This document shows, piece by piece, positions 27,480-38,720 of a stretch of 64,000 nt of DNA. Every line of letters starts with the position of its first letter. Within the stretch, counting starts at the first letter, position 1. Location of the stretch: positions 34,956,201 to 35,020,200 of the forward strand of contig CM034548.1 in the NCBI GenBank assembly GCA_020055645.1. Reading direction: 5' to 3'. Both the position numbers and the translations under genes were made by a program. This DNA is from Tomocerus qinae (Eukaryota; Arthropoda; Collembola; Entomobryomorpha; Tomoceridae). The notes beneath the pieces are model-generated. The model searched no databases, was not told the origin of the DNA, and saw nothing but the letters and a program-made list of their open reading frames with translations.

Positions 27480-28228
27480 GTTTGCAGGCATCCTTATAAT
27501 ATAGTTGGATCAAAACAGAGTAATAAAGAAAAGGTTATGTTATACTCTTTTACCCGGTACACCACAACATTGGAATAATAGTGTTCGTATCTATGTAACA
27601 TTAATAGTTGTACACAGACACTACACCCGTGCGTACAATGCAACTTTTGGTTTACTTTTCTTAGACTCAATAAGGGTCTACGTGATGTATGAGAATCCGT
27701 ACTCCCATTCCAACAGCTAATAATTTTTGTACATCCAAATGTGGATATTTGACAGCTACTAGTTACCAAAAAACCGAATTTACCAAATGGGAGGTTCTAT
27801 ATTATAGTGAAGTTGAACTTCGTTTTTTAAAAGTTTAGTCTGACTAAAAATAAAACTTTCAGAATAACTCAGACAATCAGTTTTCCATCGGAGTACATGC
27901 TATTTATAAGTAAGTTAATTTACTACTTATTCATTTCAAGTTTAGTTTGTTGTAATCAAAGACAAGGCACAAGTATTTCAAATCAATATCTATAATGAAA
28001 ATAACATGATTGGATTTATTAAGAAAGACACTAATAATATTATATAGACTATAGGTATACCTTTACTAAACGTTCTGAGACTCTGAGACTATCTCAGTTC
28101 TGTTTGGTCTAAACATTTCCAATTCACCCAATTCAAAAACGATCGTTAAACTTCTGGGGATAATACAAATGTACCAAATCATGCCTTCTGCCTCATGCCC
28201 GATGAACTTTACCCAGCCAGAAAAACCT

Positions 28229-28483
28229 TCAGATCCGAGTAATCTTTACATTCGCCAGATGGAAACTACTTTTACTAAGTACAATCTTTACCTCTGTGTA
28301 ACTTTGCGGCTTGAGCTGAACTTGCTGAACTGGACTGGAACTTGAAGTGGTAGTGATACTACTATACGCTCGCATCGATTCAGAAAACCGGGCAATCAAG
28401 CTCTTCACTTCAAATTTAGTAGCAAGTAGCAACAGATCTAAACAAGCCGCCGGGCTGATTTCCACCGTGTCAGAGTAAAAACA
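28229..28483 (-). CDS. BTB gene exon 2 (second half of BTB)
   Basis: Begins CFYSDTVEISPAACLDLLLL, the end of a BTB fold, and continues in a Ser/Gln-rich tail to TGA. No BACK or Kelch domain follows in the same frame. Confidence 0.65.
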   Translation of the reverse strand, partial: CFYSDTVEISPAACLDLLLLATKFEVKSLIARFSESMRAYSSITTTSSSSPVQQVQLKPQSYTEVKIVLSKSSFHLANVKITRI

Positions 28484-28582
28484 CTGCAAATGAAAAAATG
28501 ATTAACAATACTCATCTGCAACTAACTTAATGGTTAAAATGTTGAGAGTCGAGACCATCAAAAAATGGGGTTTCGTAATTAC

Positions 28583-29575
28583 CTTAAGAAATAATCTGAA
28601 GTGCTCATAGGAACACCCAATAATTGGTATCATAAATGGACGCGTTTGTGAGTTCACAAAAATCTTTCTAAGCAGAGCCGATCTGCCTACCAAAACCGAC
28701 TAATGGGCAGGTACTGTGATGCTCGAGTCCACTAGATGGAATATTGTGTCGAAATAATTTCCGCTTTCATATAGGTACAACATGTAATCGGAAACAGAGT
28801 TCCCGATTGGTTCTTGAGGAGCATCAATGTTTATCGCTGCACAAGTTAAGTATCTGATAGAATTAGACGGCTGTCCAACAATAACATTTCGAATAGGCTG
28901 CTCTACACAATTGTTCACACACATTTGCGGGTTTTCTTCACTGTTATTGTTGACCCAAGGCTTTGCTTCCCCTTCAAACGGTGATGTTTGATCTTTATTA
29001 TTATTGGCAAGCTTCCTCGATTGAGCTTCATTCCCGGCCAACATTTGGGATTGGTCACCTTTATTTGTTGAGCACGATGATGGCGGATTAAGTTTACTAT
29101 TATTTTCCCACATTCCATTCTGATCTTCCTTGTTTGTTGACATTTGTTGCTGAACATTTTGTGGATTAGGAATCCAAATTTGATTCAGGTCTTGACCATT
29201 TATTGATTGATGTTGTTGTTGAGCCCAGATTTGTGTCTGGCCTTGACCTTTTGGTATCAGTTGTCGCTGAGCCTCCTGTGGTGTCCACATTTGAGTCCTG
29301 TCTTGAATATTTGTTGGCAGATGACGCTGAGTGCCATGTGGTGTCCAGTTTTCAGCAGAAACCCTTTCCAGAGGTGTCCACATTAAAGGTTGACCTTCGG
29401 GAGGTACCCACATCATTGATTGAGCTTCCTGAGGGATCCACTGTTGTTGCTGACCTTCATTATTGATCCACGTCGGAGGTTGAGGCTGAGTTTCGTTGTT
29501 AATCCACATTTGTGGTCGAACTACACCAGCAGCAATTAAGATGTACGGCCTAGGCCCATTATAGAAGTTGTACAT
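28583..29575 (-). CDS. BTB gene exon 1 (Q/N/W-rich region and first half of BTB)
   Basis: Start ATG at 29573-29575, open to the TAG at 28700-28702 (291 residues), and then open again in the same frame to the donor at 28582. The Trp-containing repeats use QMW, MWTP and EAQ motifs at intervals of about 15-20 residues. I do not recognise this N-terminal region from a named family. Confidence 0.65.
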
Positions 29576-29958
29576 GGTGCGGCAGGATCTATTGTTAATA
29601 ATAAAACACGATTTAATTATCTATTAACTATACCCTTGCCAAATGAAAACACCTGAATCTTATATCTATGACATGGCCACTGACTACGTATGCGATGTAT
29701 AATGTTGAATGTTGAATGTAGGGCAGTGCAACAGTCTTTGAAAATCCCAACCTCCACGCACGAAAAAACATTTTAAAAGTCTACAATAAAAATCCAAACT
29801 ACTTACCTAACAGTTGAAAAAACTGTTAAGGTTGACGTTTGACCTGGCACCAGATAAACTTGAAAGTCGAAAGACAAAAGAAAATTTTTTATTCAGATTG
29901 TGAGACCGCACCGCAACTCACTCCTCGCCTTCGTCCTCGTATTGGTATAGTACCACTC

Positions 29959-30131
29959 CAGGGTTGCGGTGTCTGGATAGGAAGGTGTGGACAAAAGTGG
30001 TTTTATCCAGGGCAAAAGTAGCTTTGTCTTGGAAGAAATTAGTTTTGTTCAATTTTGTCCTGGATAGAAAGTGGACAAAACTAATTTCATCCTGGACAGT
30101 AATAGTTTTGTCCAGACAAAACGCAACCCTG
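29959..30131. mobile_element. hAT-like MITE, 173 bp
   Basis: Perfect 10-bp terminal inverted repeats CAGGGTTGCG and CGCAACCCTG; ends starting CAGGG are typical of hAT elements. Inside are several subterminal copies, in both directions, of TTTTGTCC(A/T)GGA-like motifs. The flanks show a near 8-bp duplication (ACCACTCC on the left, ACCACTAC on the right), the hAT size. It has no coding capacity and sits about 400 bp upstream of the BTB gene start. Confidence 0.75.
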
Positions 30132-30194
30132 ACCACTACTTCTTTACTCAGCTTTTATAAGTACTACCGGTACTACACAGAAATACACTAATAC

Positions 30195-30405
30195 ATCGAT
30201 TTGCGTTGCATGAGTATGATGGCGCGACGAAACGCGCACCTAAACAATGCAATGCGGCAGATTTTGAACTATAACCCCTTCAACGCCTTCCATCCCTCTG
30301 AATTACACTGAATCAGTTCTGATTTTCTGATTACAGTACAGTAATGGAGGAGGACGCCGGACGCATTTCTCTGCGTACGCGCGTTTTTCATTTTTGGATT
30401 CAATT
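30195..30405. promoter_or_regulatory. CpG-rich patch, possible promoter region
   Basis: In an otherwise AT-rich, CpG-poor setting this patch has clustered CG dinucleotides (GGCGCGACGAAACGCGCACC, GCGTACGCGCG). It lies upstream of the BTB gene on the minus strand and could be its promoter, but no TATA or initiator stands out. Call rests on composition only. Confidence 0.3.
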
Positions 30406-30629
30406 TTTCAATTTTCAGATTTCAAAAGGTATCTAGATTTGGTTTCTTTACATTTTTGAAATAGTTAATGATAAAAATTTTCATTAAAAGGGTTACGGGA
30501 CCAGTAAAATCTTTTTTGAAAATAAGTTCAAGTTGTATGTCTTGCCCACTAATTTAATCATGGATTTTGGAAATATTCCTACTCAGTTCAATGGAATGGA
30601 AATAATCAAAAAGATAAATCTATGACGCG

Positions 30630-30661
30630 TTTTATCATGGCGTCATGACGCCATGATAAAA
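30630..30661. repeat. Perfect 32-bp palindrome
   Basis: The sequence is its own exact reverse complement, centred on GGCGTCATGACGCC between A/T-rich ends TTTTATCAT and ATGATAAAA. There is no unpaired centre. Confidence 0.95.
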
Positions 30662-31590
30662 TATACAGTCCACTACTTATTCGGCGACCAGGTTTCATTT
30701 GTAACCTACATCAGATGGTAAGTTTCTCAGTCATGATGTCATGAAATATGTTTTGTTTGATGTCCATTGGCTGTACGGTACGGTACAGTACTGTCAACTG
30801 TATGGCATCTATATAGCCAAATATGGGTACCTCCTGCTGACTTTCATTAGTTGTTAGTAACCCTTGACCCCTACTACTATCTACAGGTACTACTTATTAC
30901 CAATGAAAGTCAAATTCTTGGATCAGCACAGTCATCTTTCACTTTTACTTTTTCTAACCAAGCCTAATATAAATTAGCATACCATTGTAACCAAATCTAC
31001 GAAGCTAGATTTCCTTGGGTCCTATCACCATCAATCTCTATAACCACAGACTGAGATAAAGCAATAAATATACAAATCTATCTACCTCTACCTATCTATG
31101 TATCTATCTATTTACCAATGTATGTGTGTCTGGTAGGGAGAGCCTAAATGCACAAGCGCACAAATCTCGACAAACTCAATAGGAGTATAGAGTACTAAGC
31201 GCCTAGTAAGTAATATTGTAATCTATAATATAATCGCACTAATACCTGACTATCTATGTCTTGGTAGGAGAGCCCAGGACACCTGCATATATTACGTAAC
31301 GTAAAACCCCCTCTCTCAAGTATAGCGCAAGTGCTAGCTGTAACTCTTTTGGACATCGCTTCCTCCCATCAACTATCAACGTAATATATGCATGTTCCTT
31401 GAGAGCACAAAAGTAAAATGCGCATGCCCCTCCCTCTAAACCAACGAATTGAGTTGTTTCATATTATTATAACATCAGAACAATAATACGAATTCACATA
31501 AGATGATTATTGGTGATTAAATGGAAATAATTAGTTAAAGAAGACAATTCGTTTTCCAAAATCCCGGGATCATATTTCTTTGATTTTAAA

Positions 31591-32027
31591 TAGTGGTGAT
31601 TAACGGACCTTTGTAGGACTTTTATAGGACGGACTTCTTATCGGACGGACTCTTAACGGACGCGGACCCTTAACGGACGGACTCTTATCGGACGCGGACT
31701 CTTATCGGACCGACACCTAACGACGGACCTTAACGATACAGTCCGCTATGAGTCCGCCAGACTCAACCTCATGCACAGTGGAAGAAAACATCAAACATTT
31801 GGCCAATACTAAAGCTTGCACCAAAATTACAATCTGTGGGGGGATTTCAGTGCTATTGTTGCCGACCAACTAGGTCGGTGGAATTTACTCGGACTGTATC
31901 GTTAAGGTCCGTCCGTTAGGTGTCGGTCCGATAAGAGTCCGTCCGTTAAGGGTCCGCGTCCGTTAAGATCCGTCCGATAAGAAGTCCGTCCTATAAAAGT
32001 CCTACAAAGGTCCGTTAATCACCACTA
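31591..32027. mobile_element. Foldback element of GGAC-rich tandem repeats
   Basis: Arms 31591-31744 and 31891-32027 are reverse complements, with outer ends TAGTGGTGATTAACGG and its complement, around a 146-bp unique centre. Each arm is built of short units such as CTTATCGGACGCGGA. The left arm has exactly one extra 17-bp unit, plus two compensating 1-bp indels. GC content is higher than in the surroundings. No open frame and no clear target duplication. Confidence 0.9.
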
Positions 32028-32689
32028 CCACTAGCCTGTATAAACTAGCTGGTTACTTACTTTATCCTGTGGCGGCGGACGGCCATCACGGCTGGAACAG
32101 AGTATGTAATGTCTACAAAATGCAAAAATGCAAAGCGCTAAATAGGATAAAGTATAAGACTTATTTTATGAATAATTTTGTTTCTTTAAATTCTCAACTC
32201 TGCGATTTCGTTATTCCCCGTAAAAAGTAACTCCTTTTTAATTGTTTACAAATTCCCAATTTATTTGTTTACAATTGAAATGAACTATTTTCTAGTTCCG
32301 TTGGCTGCAAATGCAAACGAACAGTTATCTACCAACAGGTTTAGATCTAAAATGTATATAGAGAGATAACAATAGTAATGTCAAAACACCGAGCGTGTAT
32401 GTGTGAATTAAATTCATATTTATATGTAGGTTTTAGCATTGTAGTGTGTAGTATGCAGTTAGGTAGTTATAATCATGGGACAACAAAAATGAATATTAAA
32501 TGGCTTCTCATTCTTTGCATGTTATTCATTAGTATTTATCGCTATGCTAAAACGCATGCAAAAATGGAGTTAGTAGAATTGCATATAGCAAAGAGATTAC
32601 AGAAGAAGATTTAAAGTGTGGTATTCATCTGTGAATGGCTGGAGGAACTTTCGATTTCCATGGCATAAAGAAAAAGGTGGTTATCTTAA

Positions 32690-33079
32690 CCAACCCGTGT
32701 TCTGTTGTTGCCGGTAGGGTAGAGTGTATAATATAGCATGGAGAGTCGGACGGAGGATGGATGGGAATAGCAGTCATCACAGTCACAGAGAGAGAGTGAG
32801 CAAAGAAACACGGACTCCCGTCGACGAGAGCCCAGAATGTGCATTTTGTGCACTGATGTAGTAATAGTTGGTTAGTTTGGTGAATCCGTTGCTGAGTAAA
32901 GTTGTTTTTTGGTGTTTCCCTTCCCTTACTTTTCTAGACAGACATTGAGCACGGAGGAATAGCATAACATACATAACCCATCACAATATCATCCAGTGAG
33001 AATAACAGAAGTGAGCTAGTCGGGATCAGAAAATCCTCCGTGCGCTTTGTGTGTCCTGTTCTGTTCAGCGTGGATTTAA
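32690..33079 (+). other. Kr: Probable non-coding first exon of Krüppel
   Basis: The Krüppel coding exon starts behind an acceptor (GTTTTTTCAG, 35987), so an upstream exon is needed. The best donor is TTAA|GTAAGTCA at 33079/33080, at the end of a relatively GC-richer stretch without a coding frame. The 5' limit is a guess: a weak TATA-like TATAATATA lies near 32727. Splicing would remove 33080-35987. Confidence 0.4.
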
Positions 33080-34093
33080 GTAAGTCATTTTATTTTATTC
33101 TTTTAGCCAACGACAATTAGTACCACTATCAAAGTCCAAATAAAAAACACTTGAGAATTTGTTGACTTGGAATTATAAGTAAGTCAAAGTGTTCAATAAC
33201 ATCGTCAACCTGAATATGAATTCGCAGGAGTCTTTTATTTTGGCTTTAACAACAAGTATTTGTATTTCATAGTGCACTTAACAAATTCTGTCATTGTCAT
33301 CTGTCGCATTAACTAAAGTAACTTAATATATACCATGATTCTTATATGCATTGCTGTAATGTTTATAGTCATGTATATATTTATGTGACATTTTTAAAAT
33401 GGCCAAACATTTGTCAGTAGAGATCAAGTTATAGTTGTAAGTAACAATCGTAGTATTTTCATGATTTCTAATTATTACATAAGTATTTAAGTGGCATGGC
33501 TAAATCCTATTTAATTTCGGCAACTATTAACTGTATTTCGAAGATGAAATATCATTTAATTTTATTACTATAGTACGTACACGCGCTTTCCATGTTTTTA
33601 TGCGTAGTCATATAAATGCATACATCTGTAGTTGTGGTTCATTTTGATATTGGTGTAGCTGCGTTGTAATGGTAGTATAATTTCAGAAAAAGAATGAAAA
33701 TACAGTAAGCAGTATTATTTATCTAGTACGTACAATTTAGTGGGTATTGATAAGAGCAGAGGCTGGAGAGGTAGGATATATGAAATGCTGAATTTCTGAG
33801 ATTACGGATTTTCGACTACTCTTTCAACGGTTTCTATCCTTTGATACTAAAAAAATGTTTGGGTTAAGTCATATTTTTCATTTTTATGTGATATTCCTTA
33901 AGCCTTTTTTAGGTCATATTATTCGTATTGTATTTAAGCTAGCAAGGTTTTGTATTTATCCATGAAACATGGTTTTTGGGTCCTACCTTTCCAGTCTCTC
34001 ACAATGACTAATATTATGTAATGGAGTATATCACGATATATATAGCTGGGATTTAGATAGGATGTAATAGGTAGAAGTGGACTTAGCAGTTGG

Positions 34094-34116
34094 TTAGGGT
34101 TAGGGTTAGGGTTAGG
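34094..34116. repeat. Telomere-like (TTAGGG)3TTAGG
   Basis: Nearly four head-to-tail TTAGGG units inside the Krüppel 5'UTR intron. The usual arthropod telomere unit is TTAGG, so this is more likely a simple-sequence tract than telomeric DNA. Confidence 0.85.
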
Positions 34117-36030
34117 ACAAGACGAGAGGACGGCAGGACAACAGAGTATAACAAGTAAAGGGGAGCAAGGCTGGGCAGAGAGATGTAAAAACTCAATCTC
34201 TTGATTTTCGTAGGCTATGCGAATAGGACTCGACCACAAGCGAGGAGAGAGCTAGAGAGAGAGAGAAAACAACCCTAGCCCTAAAACATCCTTCCCTTCC
34301 CTTCCCAAAAATTCATTTTGATGCTTTTATCCCTAAAAGTGAAGACCAGAAAGTTCCATTACGATTCGATGGGGATTTATCATGTCTCACCTAATAAGAG
34401 AGCAGGGCAGAGTGGTATAGGGATATATGGCACTTAGGTTACACAAATGCAGCAGGCAACACTGTTCATGATGGTTGGGAAGAAAAAGAAATTATATTAT
34501 ACTTTTATCTGAGTGTGTAATGGTAGTAATTATATGTACGTATAGCTCGAGTCGATTTGTGTAAAATGGATTCTGACTAAAATCTTAACTCTGGAGTAAA
34601 CAGGAGCGTTTTATCTCTATTTACGCATTTGGCTATGTGATTCTCGAACTGATAATAAACTAATGAGGAATGAGTTATTTATTATGCGACTCTCCTATAA
34701 CATCAGTTATCTCCACTAATGTAAGAAAACTGAGTGTGCATTGAGTGTATCGGGCAGACCATCTTTATCTCTATTGATTTCGTTTGGCATTGTTACTTTG
34801 TTTTCCTGATAGCTCCTCCATAGCTATTCAGTATGCGTCATGTGCGTGGATAGGGTATCTATCTATATAGAGTGTGCCTTACCCTTCTTTTTCCAACCAC
34901 CACGCCACCACTATCTGTTTCGTCGGGTAGTGGCTATAAGGCTTATATCCCACTACTGACTACTTAAACTCACTCCGATACAACTCATTGTTACTATTCA
35001 CAACAAAATGGCTGAATACAAATGAGAGCATTTTTGTCAAACGACAAACTTTAGGAAACCAAGATAACTTGTGCAAGAGTAAGACGATAAGGTCAGGGTT
35101 TTTAATGCGTTCCCCTTCCTACTTCTTCCTCTGTCTATCCATCCACATTACTTATTGTGGTACACACACACAAATCTGTCTTCTATAGGGGCTTTGTGTT
35201 CCATGAAACGATGCAGATGCAAAGTATCTGGAATATTATACTACTTCGTTCGGATAAGGACACAACGTCACAATACATACACAGGTTTACAAATTGAGTT
35301 GATTACTTCGGTCGGTTTCATATTTACATTAGTGTGCTTGGCCTATCTCCGTACATTATGTCGTAGTAAACTCGAGTTTTAAAGTTAATGTGCTACTAGA
35401 GTTTATTTTTTGTGTATGTACATTGATGTGCTAAGGTAAAGTGATATTTACCATTATTGGCTTTAACCGAAGGGTTTCCCTCTAATAATGTAAAGTAGCT
35501 ATTTAATTTTGGGCACAGTCAGGTTACTTTGATAACTATTCACTAGCAGTTGCTTCTAAAATCGTCAACAATATTATATTATTAACTCAAATATTCTAAT
35601 TAAGAGTCCTTTTCCACTTCTACTTGTGTTTTTAAAGCGTCTTCCTGAATAATAATTTAAACGGACATTGTTGTTTTGAACATGGTAACAGTTGGAGTAG
35701 TACTAAACGCTAATTGCAGAAGTAATTGTTGTGTAGGTAGTAAGAGTTGAATTAGACGGTGGGTTGACGCCTGAATTCTGTACTTTGTACGAGTTCACTG
35801 ATCTCTGGAATTGAGTTAGTAGTAAGTATTGTAATGATAATATTTCCAGTACCGTATTATCTCATTGCAGATGCAATGCAGATGTCATGGGAGAGTTTAT
35901 ATGGATTATCTGTGATTGGGTGGACATATGATGGAAGTCAAGTGATTGTACTGTGAGTAAAGTAAATAAATGATTTTGTTTTTTCAGGTGGAGGTGAAAA
36001 TCGAATTAACGGGGAATCGGAGAGGAGGGG

Positions 36031-37593
36031 ATGAAGGAGCTGCGGGACGAGGATCGTGACACTTCAGCCAGACAACCAGGAGGAGTGCATTTGTCTGCAG
36101 AGAAATTACGTGCAGAGCGAAATTTGGTACAGCAACTCGTAAGCTCTAATTCGACGTACGACAGTCTGTCGATCCTGAATTCCCCGGGCATGGAAGTATA
36201 CGGAGCAAACCCGATGTTCTCCGCTCACCATCTCATCGCCAGTCTAGCAGTAGCGAATTCGAATGCCCGAATTCCGATTCCTATCCCGATCCCTTTGGGA
36301 ATTCCAGCTTCAGCTCATCCCTTGTATCGTGGTTGCGGCGTGGCGGCCCCTGGAACTGTGCCTGGTATGCCAACAACGCTTATTCCGAATGCTCAACTAG
36401 ATAATATCCTCTCTTCATGGGTGAAACAACAAGAATCTTCCAAACAACAAGAGCATAAGAGTTCCGATAACAAAGCGACCAACAAGAGCAAGGAGTCCAG
36501 TCTGAACAACAAATGGTCGGTGAAGAAGGCGAATAAGAGAAACAAAGCTGCCGTCCAACCGCAGCATGGAATGATCTCATCCGAAAACGATATTGACATC
36601 AAGAAGGATTTAGAAAAAGATGCAGGTCTGAAAACACCGCTGAATTCCAAAACTACTAAAGTGACATCGAACAAGAAGAAAATCAAGTCGGTGACTCCGG
36701 TGGCCAATAATAATAACAACAACAACAATAGCACGAACAATAAAAATGCGTCGATGCATCAACAACAATCAAATCAACAATCCAGAGACAAAGTTTTTAT
36801 CTGTCCCATCTGCAATCGTTGTTTCGGCTACAAGCACGTCCTTCAAAATCATGAGAGGACCCACACGGGGGAGAAACCTTTTGAGTGTAACATCTGCCAG
36901 AAGAAATTCACTCGGGACCACCACCTCAAAACTCATATGAGACTACACACCGGAGAAAAGCCGTACCAGTGCAGTCATTGTGAGAGGCAGTTTGTGCAAG
37001 TCGCCAATCTACGCCGACATCTTCGTGTCCACACCGGAGAACGACCCTACGCGTGTGAATTATGCAGCAACCGATTTTCGGATTCGAATCAGCTTAAGGC
37101 CCACATGCTCATCCACAAAGGTGAGAAGCCTTATTCTTGTGAGGAGTGCGGAGGCCGATTTCGACGTCGCCATCATCTCGTCCATCATAAATGCTCGAGC
37201 CAAGAGAAAATCACAGCTCCGGCCTTCTCGCACTCCCGCCCAGAGATCCTTCCACCTGCGGGACTTCACAAACGAGAGAGGAAATCCACTCACACTCGGA
37301 GAATCGTTCGCCATCCTCCAGGACTTCCGGTTTCTCTCAATTCCGGGTACATTCCTGAACAGACGCATCCCGAGGATTTATCTTTGAGTGGAAATGGGTT
37401 GAAAAGCCGTCACTACAGTGGGAGCCACTCCAGTTGCAGCATTTCACCTAGCGGCGGTTCAAATGCATCTTTGGGTCAGTACTGCCACTCGACCACGAGC
37501 TCTGAGGGACATTTGGAATATTCCAGCGATGAGGATATCAAAGTCAAAAATGGGGGAGAAAACGTCGGGAACAATGGGACCTCCTTGATCTAG
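36031..37593 (+). CDS. Kr: Krüppel, gap-gene zinc-finger transcription factor
   Basis: Sequence-specific repressor of early segmentation and later neural and Malpighian patterning in insects; acts in the nucleus. Single coding exon of 520 residues; the start is the first ATG after an in-frame TAA (36007). Five tandem fingers begin at C258, C286, C314, C342 and C370 with 28-residue spacing and TGEKP/TGERP linkers; the helices [27 protein letters not shown] and SDSNQLKAH match Drosophila Krüppel almost exactly, and the fifth ends HHLVHHKC, the same C2HC-like variant as in the fly protein. N-terminal half: a proline-isoleucine run ([12 protein letters not shown]), Lys-rich segments and N226-N233 polyasparagine. 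C-terminal P447-EDLS is the CtBP corepressor-binding motif. An AATAAA at 38588-38593 would give a 3'UTR of about 1 kb. Confidence 0.96.
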   Translation: MKELRDEDRDTSARQPGGVHLSAEKLRAERNLVQQLVSSNSTYDSLSILNSPGMEVYGANPMFSAHHLIASLAVANSNARIPIPIPIPLGIPASAHPLYRGCGVAAPGTVPGMPTTLIPNAQLDNILSSWVKQQESSKQQEHKSSDNKATNKSKESSLNNKWSVKKANKRNKAAVQPQHGMISSENDIDIKKDLEKDAGLKTPLNSKTTKVTSNKKKIKSVTPVANNNNNNNNSTNNKNASMHQQQSNQQSRDKVFICPICNRCFGYKHVLQNHERTHTGEKPFECNICQKKFTRDHHLKTHMRLHTGEKPYQCSHCERQFVQVANLRRHLRVHTGERPYACELCSNRFSDSNQLKAHMLIHKGEKPYSCEECGGRFRRRHHLVHHKCSSQEKITAPAFSHSRPEILPPAGLHKRERKSTHTRRIVRHPPGLPVSLNSGYIPEQTHPEDLSLSGNGLKSRHYSGSHSSCSISPSGGSNASLGQYCHSTTSSEGHLEYSSDEDIKVKNGGENVGNNGTSLI

Positions 37594-38720
37594 CGTAAGA
37601 AATGAAACTTATACCGGTAATTTGTTCGAAGACAAATCTTGGTGTCTGTCAGTTTGAGTAACTTGTGATGTTTTTTTTGAATATTATGAAACTAATTAGT
37701 TAGTTACTATTGAACGTACGGTGATTTTCATACGGGTCTGTCGATAAGACAGAAGATTTCATGTACCTAAAATAGAATCCTTTGTAGTTCCTGCTAGGAT
37801 TACACAACCGAAGCGGAGACATTAATATTATTATATATGTAGACTAGTACACTTGTCTAGTTGGTTAAGAACATAGCTGCTGTGTTTATAGTATTGATAT
37901 TAAGTGAATATTTAGTAGTCGTAGAATAGAGAACTTGTATATAGTTAAAAATTAGTCGAAACGAAACAGTAGCCTTCGGGTGAAATATAACTGATTCCAA
38001 ATCAACTACGGGTATATCATAGTTTGATTGTCAACTGCTACAACAAAAGTTCCTACTAAGTACTACAAATTATATAATGAGACTTGCTCTAATATAACTG
38101 CAACTATTGCTCATAAATATTATTTAGATATAAATGTAGTCTACAGAGAATAATATTTAATATAGTGCAGGAAATACCGAGAGATACTTTGTCGAATGCA
38201 AAACCATTTTGTGGGGCTTACTTATTTCCACAATTTGAAAAACCGAATTCTCTCCTTGTGACTCCATCTCTAATTTAAGAATGGAACATAAGGAAAAGTT
38301 TCGGTTTCATTTCTAACATCTTGAGTGGCTCTAATGATGAGTCCCCCAAACTACAAATCTTGAAAATGATTACGGGTATATTTTCTAGTTTGCAAACACA
38401 AAAAGTATCTCTCACATAAATGCTGTCCATAAAAGCAACGTAAAAGAGATTTTCAGAAATTAGCTACTTTACGTGTCTTAAGTAGACCGGTGAATATGTA
38501 GTTAGACGGACTGAGAGAAGAGGCTGAATTATGTATGTAATATTGTAATAGTAATTGAATTCGTCAATTAAATGAGGTATTATAAATAAAATCTATATAG
38601 GCAATTTGCATAATTATAAGAGTATTATGTGCCATCAACAGTAATCAAAGCCGGTGAAAATCAAGGTGTAAATTATATAAATGACAATTTACTTTACTTA
38701 TAATTAATGTTCCAATAAGA

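Larger units (their letters stand above)
20493..28228. other. Sarcoglycan 3' flank and gene-free stretch
   Basis: No further gene is supported. The first part must contain the sarcoglycan 3'UTR; AATAAA candidates occur at 21577-21582 (inside a hairpin arm) and near 22017-22022, neither certain. A short stretch at about 24571-24783 has exon-like splice signals on the plus strand (a pyrimidine tract ending TTAG, and GTAAGT after CATTCCATC) but every frame is closed, so it could only be a non-coding exon or chance. Confidence 0.4.
28229..29575 (-). pseudogene. Gln/Asn/Trp-rich BTB-domain gene interrupted by an in-frame stop
   Basis: Two exons: 29575-28583 and 28483-28229, separated by a 99-bp GT-AG intron (donor AAG|GTAATT, acceptor TTTCATTTGCAG), phase 0. 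The first 260 or so residues are a low-complexity region with about a dozen tryptophans in degenerate units such as QMWTPQEAQ. A BTB/POZ domain follows: YFDTIFHLVDSSITVPAH, then SVLVGRSALLRKIF and CSYEHFRLFLK, and in exon 2 CFYSDTVEIS and LDLLLLATKFEVKSLIARF. Codon 292, between PAH and SVL where BTB proteins normally have Lys, is TAG (28700-28702); a single change from AAG would explain it. The frame stays open on both sides and the intron is kept, so this is not a processed copy. It may be a recent pseudogene, a stop-readthrough gene or a sequencing error. If translation stops there, a 291-residue protein without most of its BTB domain results. The end at TGA 28229-28231 may be premature if more exons exist (a second donor-like GAG|GTAAAG lies in exon 2). 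Confidence 0.7.

Noticed and set aside
29203..29466. 87-codon frame on the plus strand opposite the BTB gene
   Set aside because: It is the complement of the Trp/Gln repeat region; the minus-strand frame is longer and leads into a real domain.
32378..32614. 78-codon open frame upstream of Krüppel
   Set aside because: Hydrophobic centre but no recognisable protein; start context and codon use do not support it.
34243..34266. GA-rich microsatellite, and similar short GA/CT tracts near 57728 and 57780
   Set aside because: Ordinary simple sequence; the facing GA and CT tracts at 57.7 kb could pair but are too simple to interpret.
36393..36740. Long open frames antisense to or shifted within Krüppel
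   Set aside because: They are shadows of the Krüppel coding exon, as are those at 36746-36940, 36980-37387 and 37060-37368.
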